A stretch of DNA of 64,000 nt from Chryseobacterium tructae (GCF_030409875.1 NZ_JAUFQR010000001.1:558001-622000), one strand, 5' to 3'; shown: positions 9,426-17,804, counted from the first letter of the stretch. Translations and numbers: made by a program. Notes: generated by a model from the sequence alone, not told the origin.

Positions 9426-10175
9426 ATGAAAAAAACTTTACTTACACTAGGATTACTCATCGCGAATTTTGCATGGGCACAGTTTTCCTCGGGTACAGTA
9501 GCCCTTGGAACAACCGGGATGACAGTGAAACTTGAAACTTCACCTACCCTGGCTACTTTAACACTTACCGGGAATAGTACTTCCTATCTGGGAATTGGAG
9601 CCGGAGATGAAGGAATGGCTGCGGGTGCTGACGGATTTATTTATAATGGTAGTTCCAATCTTGATTACACTTTCAATGGTATTGGAGTGCCTCCAACGGC
9701 AGATGCTGTTCAGGACTGGACAATTACCTCTAATACTGTGGCAGGAACCACTCGTACTGTGGTGGCTACAAGGAGCTTATCAGGAAGTGCAGGAGATTAT
9801 GTAATCTCCAATGCTGCTGGTACTCTGGATATTTTCTTTGCAAGAGGAGGAAGCTTGACAATTTCTCAGCATAGTTCTACCAACAGAGGGTATGCTACAT
9901 TAACGATGTCAGCGAGCAGTTTATCTACAAGTGAAGCCGCTGCTGAAAGTAAGAAAGTATCTCTTTATCCTAATCCAGCTAAAGAAAATATTAGTTTCAA
10001 AAATTTCGATAGAATAAGTGCTGTCGATATTTATGATGCTACTGGAAGAAAGGTAAAATCTATAAAACCGGATACGGAAAAGATTAGTATAAAGGAATTA
10101 AGGTCAGGAATCTATTATTTTGAAATTAGATTAAAAGATGGAAGTCTGTCCTATGAAAAGTTGATCAAAGAATAA
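9426..10175 (+). CDS. T9SS type A sorting domain-containing secreted protein
   Basis: A 249-residue exported protein with a signal peptide (about 1-18, ANFAWAQ). A Gly/Thr/Ser-rich beta domain of unknown fold (about 20-170) follows, then a classical type IX secretion sorting domain (about 180-249) with SLYPNPAKENISF, the VDIYDATGRKVKSI strand, GIYYFEI and a C-terminal Lys-rich end. It should be exported across the outer membrane and may be surface-anchored. It begins 3 bases after the ankyrin gene and ends before a terminator, so it closes this operon. The N-terminal domain is not recognised. Confidence 0.85.
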   Translation: MKKTLLTLGLLIANFAWAQFSSGTVALGTTGMTVKLETSPTLATLTLTGNSTSYLGIGAGDEGMAAGADGFIYNGSSNLDYTFNGIGVPPTADAVQDWTITSNTVAGTTRTVVATRSLSGSAGDYVISNAAGTLDIFFARGGSLTISQHSSTNRGYATLTMSASSLSTSEAAAESKKVSLYPNPAKENISFKNFDRISAVDIYDATGRKVKSIKPDTEKISIKELRSGIYYFEIRLKDGSLSYEKLIKE

Positions 10176-10201
10176 AAAAAACACATCCAAATATTTTTGA
10201 T

Positions 10202-10233
10202 AATACCTCTGATTTTTCAGGGGTATTATTCTT
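10202..10233 (+). terminator. Terminator after the 7157-10175 operon
   Basis: Stem aatacctctg (10202-10211) pairs with caggggtatt (10218-10227) with one G:U pair and a short T-rich loop; a modest T-rich tail follows. It marks the end of the exported redox operon. Confidence 0.8.
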
Positions 10234-10289
10234 ATTTGAAGAACATATGCCTGTATAAGCTTTATACAAAAGGATTATTTGATTTTTCA

Positions 10290-10297
10290 TATATTTG
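10290..10297 (+). promoter_or_regulatory. Putative -7 promoter element for the GrpB-like gene
   Basis: TATATTTG lies 17 bases upstream of the ATG at 10315 and matches TAnnTTTG. No clear -33 TTG is present at the right spacing. Confidence 0.45.
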
Positions 10298-10314
10298 TGT
10301 AGTATGCGGATATC

Positions 10315-10917
10315 ATGAAAGTTACTTTTGAAAAATACAATCCTTCCTGGAAAACTCAGTTTGAATCTATTAAAAATGAACTGGAAGAAAGTATAGGCTT
10401 TTTGAATCCGGAAATAGAACATATTGGGAGTACCTCTGTGGAGGGCTTATCAGCAAAACCTATTATAGACATTATGATTGGTGTAAAAGATGAATCAGAA
10501 TTAAATCAGATTCCACTTTTATTACAAGGAAAGAACTATGTTTACTATGAAAAATATAATGAAGATATGCCTTATCGTCGTTTTTTCATTAAGCTGGTCG
10601 ATACCCCTCAGGATCTAGGGTTTCCGGAAATTATTAACTCTGGAGATGAAATCCCTGAAGAACTTCACAACCATCATCTTCGTATAGCCCATATTCATAC
10701 GATTCCTGTTTCATCAGAACATTGGATACGTCATATTGCCTTTCGCGATTACCTCCGTACTCATCCCGAAGTAAAAGAAGGATACCAGAAGTTGAAAGAA
10801 GAACTCAGTACCATGGAATGGTTTGATGGTAATGATTATAATGAGGGAAAGGATCCGTTTATAAAAAGAGAAGAAAAGAATGCTGTTCAATGGTATTTAA
10901 ATAGTCATAAATCTTAA
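10315..10917 (+). CDS. GrpB family protein (UPF0157)
   Basis: A 200-residue cytosolic protein of the GrpB/UPF0157 family, related to nucleotidyltransferases. The family signature is IEHIGSTSVEGLSAKPIIDIMIGV (about 35-58, quoted in part), with a later HHLRIAHIHTIPVSSEHW stretch (about 119-136). The GST...D.D-like layout suggests nucleotidyl transfer, but the substrate is unknown in the family. It is preceded by its own putative promoter and followed after 11 bases by the cytidine-deaminase-like gene, so the two are probably co-transcribed. Confidence 0.88.
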   Translation: MKVTFEKYNPSWKTQFESIKNELEESIGFLNPEIEHIGSTSVEGLSAKPIIDIMIGVKDESELNQIPLLLQGKNYVYYEKYNEDMPYRRFFIKLVDTPQDLGFPEIINSGDEIPEELHNHHLRIAHIHTIPVSSEHWIRHIAFRDYLRTHPEVKEGYQKLKEELSTMEWFDGNDYNEGKDPFIKREEKNAVQWYLNSHKS

Positions 10918-10928
10918 TACTTTGCCCA

Positions 10929-11324
10929 ATGAGAAAAGATTTAAAGGAAATAGCCAGTCAGTTTGCAAAATCTAAAACGCTGAACGACTTTATAGAATAT
11001 GGAGGAGTTGCCGCAGCTATTGAAACTGCCGATGGAAATGTCTATACCGGAATCAGTATTGATACCGCATGTTCTATGGGGTTTTGTGCTGAACATAGCG
11101 CTGTGGCAGAAATGCTGAAGAATGGAGAACGATATATTAAAGCGGTAGTAGCAGTAGGAAATGATGGAAATGCAGTTCCACCTTGTGGACGTTGTAGAGA
11201 ATTGATGAGCCAGCTATCCAAAGAAAATATCAATGCAATCATAGAAGTGAAAAATGGAGTTTTCGTGACTTTGAAAGAATTAATGCCTTACGACTGGAAA
11301 GAAGACCTTGACAGAGACTGGTAA
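10929..11324 (+). CDS. Cytidine deaminase family protein
   Basis: A 131-residue zinc deaminase of the cytidine/blasticidin deaminase fold. Zinc ligands and the catalytic acid are visible as C53-A-E55 and P85-C86-G-R-C89. The length and the CAE plus PCGRC pattern resemble small tetrameric cytidine deaminases and blasticidin-S deaminase-like proteins. It should hydrolyse the exocyclic amine of a cytosine nucleoside or related compound in pyrimidine salvage, but the exact substrate cannot be set from sequence. It follows the GrpB-like gene by 11 bases. Confidence 0.85.
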   Translation: MRKDLKEIASQFAKSKTLNDFIEYGGVAAAIETADGNVYTGISIDTACSMGFCAEHSAVAEMLKNGERYIKAVVAVGNDGNAVPPCGRCRELMSQLSKENINAIIEVKNGVFVTLKELMPYDWKEDLDRDW

Positions 11325-11353
11325 TTATAGAATCGATAAATTAAAAAAGATCA

Positions 11354-12190
11354 ATGGAGTTTAAAACCTTAGCCAATGTAGATATAGAAGAACTTTTAGC
11401 AGTGTTCAACCTTTCTTTTTCAGACTATGTTGTTCCTTTTCACCTTACAAAGGAAATGCTTATCTCTAAAATTGCTGCTGAAAAATTAGATTTGAATATT
11501 TCAGTAGGTGCTTTTGAAAATGGTAAATTAATAAGTTTCATTCTTCAGTCGGAAAAACAAGAGGATGGTCAGAAGACTATTTATAACGGCGGAACAGGAG
11601 TTGTACCTGATAGCAGAGGAAAAGGATTGGTAAGAAAGATGTATGATTTTATTATTCCTGCTTTAAAAGAAAGAAAAGCTGATATATTGCTCCTTGAAGT
11701 GATTGAAGGAAATGCGGGAGCCATCAGAGCCTATGAAAATCTGGGCTTTACCGTAGTTAGAAAATTGCTTTGTTTTAAAGGAAATATCAATCCTGAAAAA
11801 GGAAATCCTAATATCACGATACAAAAGATGGATGATTTTCAGTGGCAGGAACTTCGTTCTTTTTGGGATATTGAGCCATCATGGCAAGGATCTGCTTATG
11901 TATTGAATCCTATGCCGGAAACTTATCAGGCTTTGGGAGCTTATTCAAATCAGAATTTGGTGGGATATATCGTTTACAATCCTGTTGCAAGAAGGGTGCT
12001 TCAGATTGCCGTAGATAGGAAGTCTAGAAAACAGGGAATAGGATCCAGACTTTTTGCAGCTATTGCTGATGGACAACCAATCGCTATCAATAATGTAGAT
12101 GATACTTCCAAAGAAACAGAGGCATTCCTTGATAAAAAAATAGGCCTTCAAAACTGGCTGTCACAATTTGAAATGACACGCAGCATTTAA
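11354..12190 (+). CDS. GNAT family N-acetyltransferase (two tandem GNAT domains)
   Basis: A 278-residue cytosolic protein that seems to hold two GNAT folds. The N-terminal domain (about 1-145) has the acetyl-CoA loop VVPDSRGKGLVRKMY (about 81-95) and the motif B segment NAGAIRAYENLGF (about 119-131). The C-terminal half (about 150-278) has a second loop AVDRKSRKQGIGSRLF (about 219-234). It would acetylate an amine of a small molecule or protein using acetyl-CoA; the substrate is unknown. It lies 29 bases after the deaminase gene on the same strand. Confidence 0.88.
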   Translation: MEFKTLANVDIEELLAVFNLSFSDYVVPFHLTKEMLISKIAAEKLDLNISVGAFENGKLISFILQSEKQEDGQKTIYNGGTGVVPDSRGKGLVRKMYDFIIPALKERKADILLLEVIEGNAGAIRAYENLGFTVVRKLLCFKGNINPEKGNPNITIQKMDDFQWQELRSFWDIEPSWQGSAYVLNPMPETYQALGAYSNQNLVGYIVYNPVARRVLQIAVDRKSRKQGIGSRLFAAIADGQPIAINNVDDTSKETEAFLDKKIGLQNWLSQFEMTRSI

Positions 12191-12266
12191 TGTACTTTCC
12201 ATTTGAAATAAAATGTTTTTAATATACTTTTAACCTCTTAAACTTTTCAGGGAGCAGTAGAGAATG

Positions 12267-12274
12267 TAACTTTG
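12267..12274 (+). promoter_or_regulatory. Putative -7 promoter element for the phosphodiesterase gene
   Basis: TAACTTTG fits TAnnTTTG and lies 17 bases before the ATG at 12292; no convincing -33 TTG is seen. Confidence 0.4.
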
Positions 12275-12291
12275 CCGAAAATTCTAAAATA

Positions 12292-13574
12292 ATGAAGCGA
12301 GGAATACATTTTTTACTGCTTTTTATCTCTTTAACAGTTTTTGCCCAGCAAGCAACTATAGACACAGCTCAGGCAATTGTACAAGGACGTCAGAATAGCG
12401 TTGAAGCACAATCCAAACCTTATGTAATCATGATTTCTACAGATGGTTTCCGATATGATTATGCTAAAAATACAATGCCGAAAACCTGCTGAAGCTTTCC
12501 AATAGTGGGGTGAGAGCAGAAGCTATGACTCCTAGCTATCCGAGTATTACGTTTCCCAATCACTGGAGTCTTATTACAGGGTTATATCCATCTCATCACG
12601 GCTTAATCGATAACTTTTTCTATGATTATAAGAGAAAAGAAACTTACGCGATGAGCAATAAGAAAAATGCAGAAGATGGGAGTTGGTACGGAGGAACTCC
12701 ACTTTGGGGATTAGCTGAAAAACAGGGGATGGTATCTGCCTCTTTAATGTGGGTAGGTTCTGCCAGTGATGCTGGAGGAATGAGACCTACCTATTATTAT
12801 CCTTACCACGAAAAATTTACTCCATCTGAAAAAGTAGAAAAAGTAGTGAATTGGCTGAAATTACCGGAAGATAAAAGACCTCATTTCATATCATTATATT
12901 TCCCGGAGGTAGACGGAAGTGGTCACCATTATGGGCCGGATACTAAAGAAACAGAGACTGCTGTTCACCTGATTGACCAGGCAATAGGAGATCTTGTTCA
13001 GAAAGTGAATAATTTAGGATTGAAAAACGTCAATTTTGTTTTTGTTTCCGATCATGGAATGATTAAAGTAGACGGAGGTACTCCATTGGAAATTCCAGCT
13101 CTTCTTTTGGATAAAAGCAGATTTGATTTTTATAATTCTCAGACCCTTCTAAGAGTATTCGTTAAAGATCCGGATGAGGTGAAAGCGGTTTATAAAGAAT
13201 TAAGAGCTCATCAAACTGATGATTACGAAGTTTATTTAGATAAAAAATTACCTAAATACCTGCACTTTGCTACAAAAGATGATCAATACAACAGAATAGG
13301 ACAGATTCTTTTGCTTCCAAAAGCGCCAAAAATATTTTTGGAAAAAGGAAAAAAAACATCAGTTGGAAAACATGGTTACAATCCAAGAGTCGTTCCGGAA
13401 ATGAAAGCAACTTTCTGTGCATGGGGGCCGGAATTCAAAAATAATATGGAGATTGGTGAATTTGCTAATATCAATGTTTATCCTTTGGTAGCTAATATTC
13501 TTGGATTAAAAATAGATCAGCCTATTGATGGAAAGATAAAAGTCCTTGGAAAAATATTAAAAGAGAAAAAATAA
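12292..13574 (+). CDS. Ectonucleotide pyrophosphatase/phosphodiesterase, alkaline phosphatase superfamily (frameshift near 12466-12470)
   Basis: An exported metal-dependent phosphodiesterase or nucleotide pyrophosphatase. It has a signal peptide (about 1-18, FAQQ), the metal-binding ISTDGFRYDY segment (about 47-56), the nucleophile region PSYPSITFPNHW, and later metal-ligand blocks PEVDGSGHHYGPD and FVSDHGM. The first frame stops at 12490-12492 and the protein resumes in the +1 frame. Adding one A to the five-A run at 12466-12470 gives a continuous 427-residue protein with normal family motifs. A sequencing indel is more likely than decay, since everything downstream is conserved. It cleaves phosphodiester or pyrophosphate bonds of nucleotides or lipids; the substrate is not defined. 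Confidence 0.88.
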
Positions 13575-13617
13575 TTATAAGAATTGAGATAAATCTTCAG
13601 AATATAATTCTAAAAGT

Positions 13618-13656
13618 AACGAGTTTCGGCGCACCAAAGGTGCGCCGAAACTCGTT
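13618..13656. terminator. Long perfect hairpin between convergent genes, likely bidirectional terminator
   Basis: Perfect 18-base arms, 13618-13635 and 13639-13656, with a three-base loop (aaa) and core cggcgcacc. It is much more GC-rich than its surroundings and lies between convergent genes. It lacks a long T tail on either strand, so it may instead be a dispersed palindromic element. Confidence 0.65.
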
Positions 13657-13739
13657 ATAATAATGCCGGAACATATATGATTCAATTGTATTATGAAAAA
13701 TATAATTTCCAGCCTCCTTTTCCCGGATTAAGTCTATAG

Positions 13740-14618
13740 CTAGAAATGTGTAGCAAATTCTCTCGCGAAATCCTCAAGTTTAACACTTCCAGTAACAGGA
13801 GAACCATGTTCAATAAAATCTTTTTGTACCGTTCCTGTTTTCATTCCTAATCCCATTTCAACATAAAGTTCAGCCATATCCTGTGGAAGCCCTGCTTGTA
13901 ACATTCCGTTCAAAGAATCTTCATCTGAAAATTCTACCCAAGGAAGTGTTGGTTTTTCAACAGAAGTCCCCAAAACTTTGGCAAAATCAGAAGCTTTTCG
14001 AGAGTCGCTTACAATGTATCTGATATTTTTACCCGTCTCATTTTTTATCAATTCCTCTGCCGCTGCTTGGGCGATATCTGAGGGGTGTACTACGGGAATT
14101 TCCGTATTTTCAGGATAATTTCCACCTATAATTCCGGCATTTTTGATCAATGGAATGTCGTTGAAGAAGTTCGTGTAAAAATAACCCGCTCTTAAAAATG
14201 TAAATGAAGTATTTTCAATTTCACGATAAAGCTTTTCAATATGATGGAGCCCTTTGATAGGCCCATTTTCTATAGGAGATCCTGCCCCCACGCTGCTTAG
14301 CATTACAGCTCTTTTAACTCCCGTGTTTTTTAATGCTTCTGCATAATTCTTTCCGGCATTGATGGTATTCTGAACAATATTTCCAGCACTGATGGCAGGA
14401 GGTGTCATAACAAATACAGCATCAGCTCCAGTAAATGCCTGAGTTAAGAACTCAGCATCGGTAATAGATCCGATAGCAGCTTTTGCGCCTAAAGATTCGA
14501 TGTCATGCTTTCTCTTCTCATTGCTGCTGATAACAGTGATATCATGCCCTTGTTCTACCAATTGTTTTGTTAATGGTTTAGCAACGTTTCCTAATGATCC
14601 TGTGATGATGATTTTCAT
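13740..14618 (-). CDS. NmrA-type NAD(P)-binding oxidoreductase (atypical SDR)
   Basis: A 292-residue cytosolic protein of the NmrA-like atypical short-chain dehydrogenase group. The Rossmann nucleotide loop is GSLGNVAK (about residues 7-14) at the N-terminus, followed by IGSITDAEFLTQAFTGADAVFVMTPP (about 54-79, in part), typical of NmrA/QOR2-type quinone oxidoreductases. There is no membrane segment. It is divergent from an HxlR-type regulator across 174 bases with a GTACTT inverted repeat, a common layout in which HxlR represses a stress oxidoreductase. The substrate, perhaps a quinone or aldehyde, is inferred from context only. Confidence 0.87.
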   Translation of the reverse strand: MKIIITGSLGNVAKPLTKQLVEQGHDITVISSNEKRKHDIESLGAKAAIGSITDAEFLTQAFTGADAVFVMTPPAISAGNIVQNTINAGKNYAEALKNTGVKRAVMLSSVGAGSPIENGPIKGLHHIEKLYREIENTSFTFLRAGYFYTNFFNDIPLIKNAGIIGGNYPENTEIPVVHPSDIAQAAAEELIKNETGKNIRYIVSDSRKASDFAKVLGTSVEKPTLPWVEFSDEDSLNGMLQAGLPQDMAELYVEMGLGMKTGTVQKDFIEHGSPVTGSVKLEDFAREFATHF

Positions 14619-14741
14619 ATGTAAATATTTTATTGTTTTTTAATAGAGATATGCAATCGCTTAATACTGAATATTTTGTATCAATTTATTAAATAGTTGC
14701 AATTTCATATATAAATATTTTTTTATTTCCTATGACAAAGT

Positions 14742-14770
14742 TATATTTGTACTTACTTTTATACAAGTAC
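14742..14770 (+). promoter_or_regulatory. Promoter and operator for the HxlR regulator / SDR pair
   Basis: A -7 element TATATTTG (14742-14749) overlaps the start of an inverted repeat GTACTT (14749-14754) and AAGTAC (14765-14770), with ten bases between arms. GTACTTAC also occurs twice as a direct repeat (14749, 14767). Placement over the promoter suits autorepression by the HxlR protein and control of the divergent SDR gene. Confidence 0.6.
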
Positions 14771-14792
14771 TTACCCTAAAGTATGTATTATT

Positions 14793-15221
14793 ATGGCAGC
14801 CATTAAAGAAAATTCAACCATTCAGGAAAACAAAAAAATAGTACAGGATTGTCCTGTAATGTACGTAATGGAGAGGATTGGCGGTTTCTGGAAACCCATT
14901 ATCCTGTTCAATCTTTCTACAGGAGAGAAAAGGTATAGTGAACTGAAGAAAGCAATTCCTGCGGTGACAGAAAAAATGCTGATTCAGCATCTGAAACAAC
15001 TGGAAGCAGATGGTTTGATCATAAGGACAGCCAGACCTGTAGTGCCCCCTCACGTAACTTATACATTAAGTGATGCTGGCAATGAATTGGCTCCGGTTAT
15101 TGACGCCATGGCGGCATGGGCTTTTCAGGATATGGAAAGGAATGATAACAAATGTGCCGAAGGAAACAGATATATGATGAACCAAGATCAGAACAGTTTT
15201 AGTAAAAATATTAAAAAATAG
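14793..15221 (+). CDS. HxlR family winged-helix transcriptional regulator
   Basis: A 142-residue MarR-like regulator of the HxlR/DUF24 group. The signature covers residues about 17-105: CPVMYVMERIGGFWKPIIL, RYSELKKAIPAVTEKMLIQHLKQLE and the wing TYTLSDAGNEL. One conserved cysteine near the N-terminus (C19) is present, as in redox-sensing members, and a second (C123) near the C-terminus. It is divergent from the NmrA-type SDR. The likely role is sensing electrophiles or oxidants and controlling that gene; this is an inference from arrangement and family. Confidence 0.93.
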   Translation: MAAIKENSTIQENKKIVQDCPVMYVMERIGGFWKPIILFNLSTGEKRYSELKKAIPAVTEKMLIQHLKQLEADGLIIRTARPVVPPHVTYTLSDAGNELAPVIDAMAAWAFQDMERNDNKCAEGNRYMMNQDQNSFSKNIKK

Positions 15222-15254
15222 AAAAGAGGTTCTTCCATTCGAAGAACCTCTTTT
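15222..15254. terminator. Bidirectional terminator between HxlR and alcohol dehydrogenase genes
   Basis: Perfect 14-base arms aaaagaggttcttc (15222-15235) and its reverse complement (15241-15254) with a five-base loop, flanked by A-run and T-run, so it can work on both strands for the convergent genes. Confidence 0.9.
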
Positions 15255-15277
15255 TACTGTATTATCTTATAGAAGAA

Positions 15278-16330
15278 TTATAGAGACTGCATATCAATGA
15301 CAAAGCGATATCTCACATCACTTTTCAGCATTCTTCCATAAGCCTCATTAATGTCTTGCATTTTGATCATTTCAATTTCTGAAACAATATTATGTTCTCC
15401 ACAGAAATCCAATAATTCCTGAGTCTCAGCTATTCCTCCGATCACAGATCCTGCTACTGATTTTCTTCCCAGAATCATTGGTACGGTATTCAAAATAGGT
15501 TCCAGACCTCCTAAATACCCTACAAGAACGTGAGTTCCGCTGATGTTCAAAGTCGTTACATAAGGATTTACATCATGTACGTAAGGAACTGTATCAATAA
15601 TGAGATCAAACTTTCCTTTAACCGATTTCATTTGTTCTTCATCTGTAGAAATGATGACGTGATCAGCTCCCAGCTGTTTCGCATCCTCAGTTTTTCCAGG
15701 AGTTCTCGAGAATAAAGTTACTTCAGCACCTAGCCCTTTTGCAAGCTTAATTGCCATGTGACCTAATCCGCCTAAACCTACTACAGCAACTTTAGAATCA
15801 GGGCCTACATTCCAGTGTCTTAGAGGTGACCATGTGGTAATCCCGGCACAAAGAAGAGGTGCTACAGCTGCAGCATCAAGATTTTCTGGCACCTTTAAGA
15901 CGTGATGAGAATCTACTACTACTTTCTGCGAGTATCCCCCAAAAGTATGACCTCCTGAATGTGTATCCTTTCCATTGTAAGTTCCGGTGAAACCGTTTTC
16001 ACAATATTGTTCAAGATCGTGCTGACAGCTATTACAATGTCCGCAAGAATCTACGATACATCCTACACCAGCAAGATCACCTACCTTAAATTTAGTAACA
16101 TCACTTCCTACATTTGTAATTCTCCCTACAATTTCATGTCCGGGAACGGCAGGGTAGAGGGTTCCGCCCCAATCATTTCTTGCCGTGTGAAGATCAGAAT
16201 GACATACTCCGCAGTATAGAATTTCAATTTCTACATCTTTCGAGGTCACTTCTCTTCTTTCAATATTCATTTCTTTCAGATCTGCCGTAGTGGACTCAGC
16301 GCCATACGCTTTTACTGTAAATGTGCTCAT
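15278..16330 (-). CDS. Zinc-dependent NAD(P)-dependent alcohol dehydrogenase (CAD/YahK-like)
   Basis: A 350-residue cytosolic MDR-family dehydrogenase that reduces aldehydes to alcohols, most likely with NADPH. Catalytic zinc ligands are in CGVCHSD (C43) and GHE (H65, E66); the structural zinc cluster is C96, C99, C102, C110. The nucleotide-binding loop is GLGGLG (about 184-189). Length and motifs match the cinnamyl-alcohol-dehydrogenase/YahK type. It is co-oriented with and 37 bases downstream of a cupin gene, which is divergent from an AraC-type regulator, so the three form a likely regulated unit for aldehyde handling. Confidence 0.93.
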   Translation of the reverse strand: MSTFTVKAYGAESTTADLKEMNIERREVTSKDVEIEILYCGVCHSDLHTARNDWGGTLYPAVPGHEIVGRITNVGSDVTKFKVGDLAGVGCIVDSCGHCNSCQHDLEQYCENGFTGTYNGKDTHSGGHTFGGYSQKVVVDSHHVLKVPENLDAAAVAPLLCAGITTWSPLRHWNVGPDSKVAVVGLGGLGHMAIKLAKGLGAEVTLFSRTPGKTEDAKQLGADHVIISTDEEQMKSVKGKFDLIIDTVPYVHDVNPYVTTLNISGTHVLVGYLGGLEPILNTVPMILGRKSVAGSVIGGIAETQELLDFCGEHNIVSEIEMIKMQDINEAYGRMLKSDVRYRFVIDMQSL

Positions 16331-16367
16331 TTTGGTTGTTTTTATTTTTTAAATTAATAATTTGGTG

Positions 16368-16772
16368 TTATAAATTGTTATACTCTTCGTCCGTTACAGG
16401 ATTCATCCATTCCACCATCCCATTTTGTGTATTGGTATTGATGGCAATGTGTGTAAATTCATTGTCAGGTGCTGCACCATGCCAGTGAACCACATTCGGA
16501 AGGATCGTGATCGTATCTCCGGGATGTAAGACCTGTGCTGGCTTTCCTTTTTCCTGATAAAAACCGACTCCTGAAGTTACGATTAAAATCTGTCCGCCTT
16601 CATGAGAGTGCCAATTATTTCTGCATCCTGCCTCAAAAACTACGTTCGCAATCTGGCAATTAAGCTGATTCTCGTTAGGTTTCAAAATCTGAACCCAAGC
16701 TATTCCTCCTGAAAAGTAATCCGACGGAGCTTTTTCTCCCTTCGGAAAAATGGTAGTATTAAAAGTTTCCAT
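16368..16772 (-). CDS. Cupin domain-containing protein
   Basis: A 134-residue single-domain cupin. Cupin motif 1 is NWHSHEGGQILIVTSGVG (about 53-70) with H54, H56 and a Gln in place of the usual Glu, and motif 2 is PGDTITILPNVVHWHG (about 83-98) with a further His ligand. It resembles the small carboxymuconolactone-decarboxylase-associated and quercetinase-like cupins found beside YahK-like dehydrogenases. There is no signal peptide. It heads a transcript with the alcohol dehydrogenase and is divergent from an AraC regulator 129 bases away. The catalytic role is unproven. Confidence 0.88.
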   Translation of the reverse strand: METFNTTIFPKGEKAPSDYFSGGIAWVQILKPNENQLNCQIANVVFEAGCRNNWHSHEGGQILIVTSGVGFYQEKGKPAQVLHPGDTITILPNVVHWHGAAPDNEFTHIAINTNTQNGMVEWMNPVTDEEYNNL

Positions 16773-16873
16773 AACGGTACAAAAGTCGAAACTTTCTCAT
16801 CAATCTAGCTTATACAGATTACAGGATTACTTACCAATTTTACAGACACAGTATCTGTTATATTATAAAGTGG

Positions 16874-16881
16874 TAATTTTG
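16874..16881 (+). promoter_or_regulatory. Putative -7 promoter element for the AraC-type regulator
   Basis: TAATTTTG fits TAnnTTTG and lies 20 bases before the ATG at 16902. No clear -33 TTG at normal spacing. Confidence 0.45.
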
Positions 16882-16901
16882 AATGGTAAAAAATATAGTT
16901 C

Positions 16902-17804
16902 ATGGAAAATCAGGAGGTTGAAATCTATAATACTATTTCGGAATATAATAAAATGGCTCATCATGAAACATTGCATCCGCTGGTAAGTGTAATTGATTTT
17001 TCCCAGTCAGATCCCATTTGTCAATACAGAAGGAAATTTGGGTTTTATACTGTTTTCTTAAAAGATGTGATGTGTGGAGATATGCAGTATGGAAAGCATA
17101 GTTACGACTATCAGGAAGGAACTTTGGTTTTTATTGCCCCAGGTCAGACATACGGGATTTATAATAATGGAAAATCTGTTCAGCCGGCAGGATTTGCTTT
17201 AATTTTTCATCCTGACCTTTTAAAAGGTACCAATCTTGGGAAAAATATCAAAGATTATAATTTCTTTTCCTATGATGTGCATGAAGCATTGCACCTTTCT
17301 GAAAAAGAAAGAGAGATTATCCTGGATTGTTTTAAAAATATAAAGCATGAACTTGAACAGTCAATTGATAAACATAGTAAATCATTAATTGTAAATAATA
17401 TTGAGCTGTTTCTGAATTACTGTATGCGTTTCTATGACCGCCAGTTTATTACCAGAGATCATATTAATCAGGGAGTGATCGGAAAATTTGAAAATCTTGT
17501 TGATGATTATTTAAAATCAGATCATCCTAAAAACATAGGCTTTCCTATGGTGAATTACTTTGCCGAAAAATTGAATCTTTCAGCAAACTATTTCGGAGAT
17601 CTGATCAAAAAAGAATTAGGAATTTCCCCTCAGGAATTGATCCACAATAAACTCATTGATGTGGCGAAAGAGCAGATCTTGGATCAGGGAAAATCAATCA
17701 GTGAAATTTCGTATGATCTAGGTTTTAAATATCCACAGCATTTTACAAGATTATTCAAAACGAAAGTAGGAATGTCCCCAAGCAAATACAAAATCCTGAA
17801 TTGA
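16902..17804 (+). CDS. AraC family transcriptional regulator
   Basis: A 300-residue regulator with an N-terminal cupin-like sensor (about 20-150; CGDMQYGKHSYDYQEGTLVF) and a C-terminal double helix-turn-helix of the AraC type (about 205-300). The second HTH is seen in QILDQGKSISEISYDLGF and the signature PQHFTRLFKTKVGMSPSKYK at the end. It is divergent from the cupin/alcohol dehydrogenase pair and most likely controls them. The effector is unknown. Confidence 0.93.
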   Translation: MENQEVEIYNTISEYNKMAHHETLHPLVSVIDFSQSDPICQYRRKFGFYTVFLKDVMCGDMQYGKHSYDYQEGTLVFIAPGQTYGIYNNGKSVQPAGFALIFHPDLLKGTNLGKNIKDYNFFSYDVHEALHLSEKEREIILDCFKNIKHELEQSIDKHSKSLIVNNIELFLNYCMRFYDRQFITRDHINQGVIGKFENLVDDYLKSDHPKNIGFPMVNYFAEKLNLSANYFGDLIKKELGISPQELIHNKLIDVAKEQILDQGKSISEISYDLGFKYPQHFTRLFKTKVGMSPSKYKILN

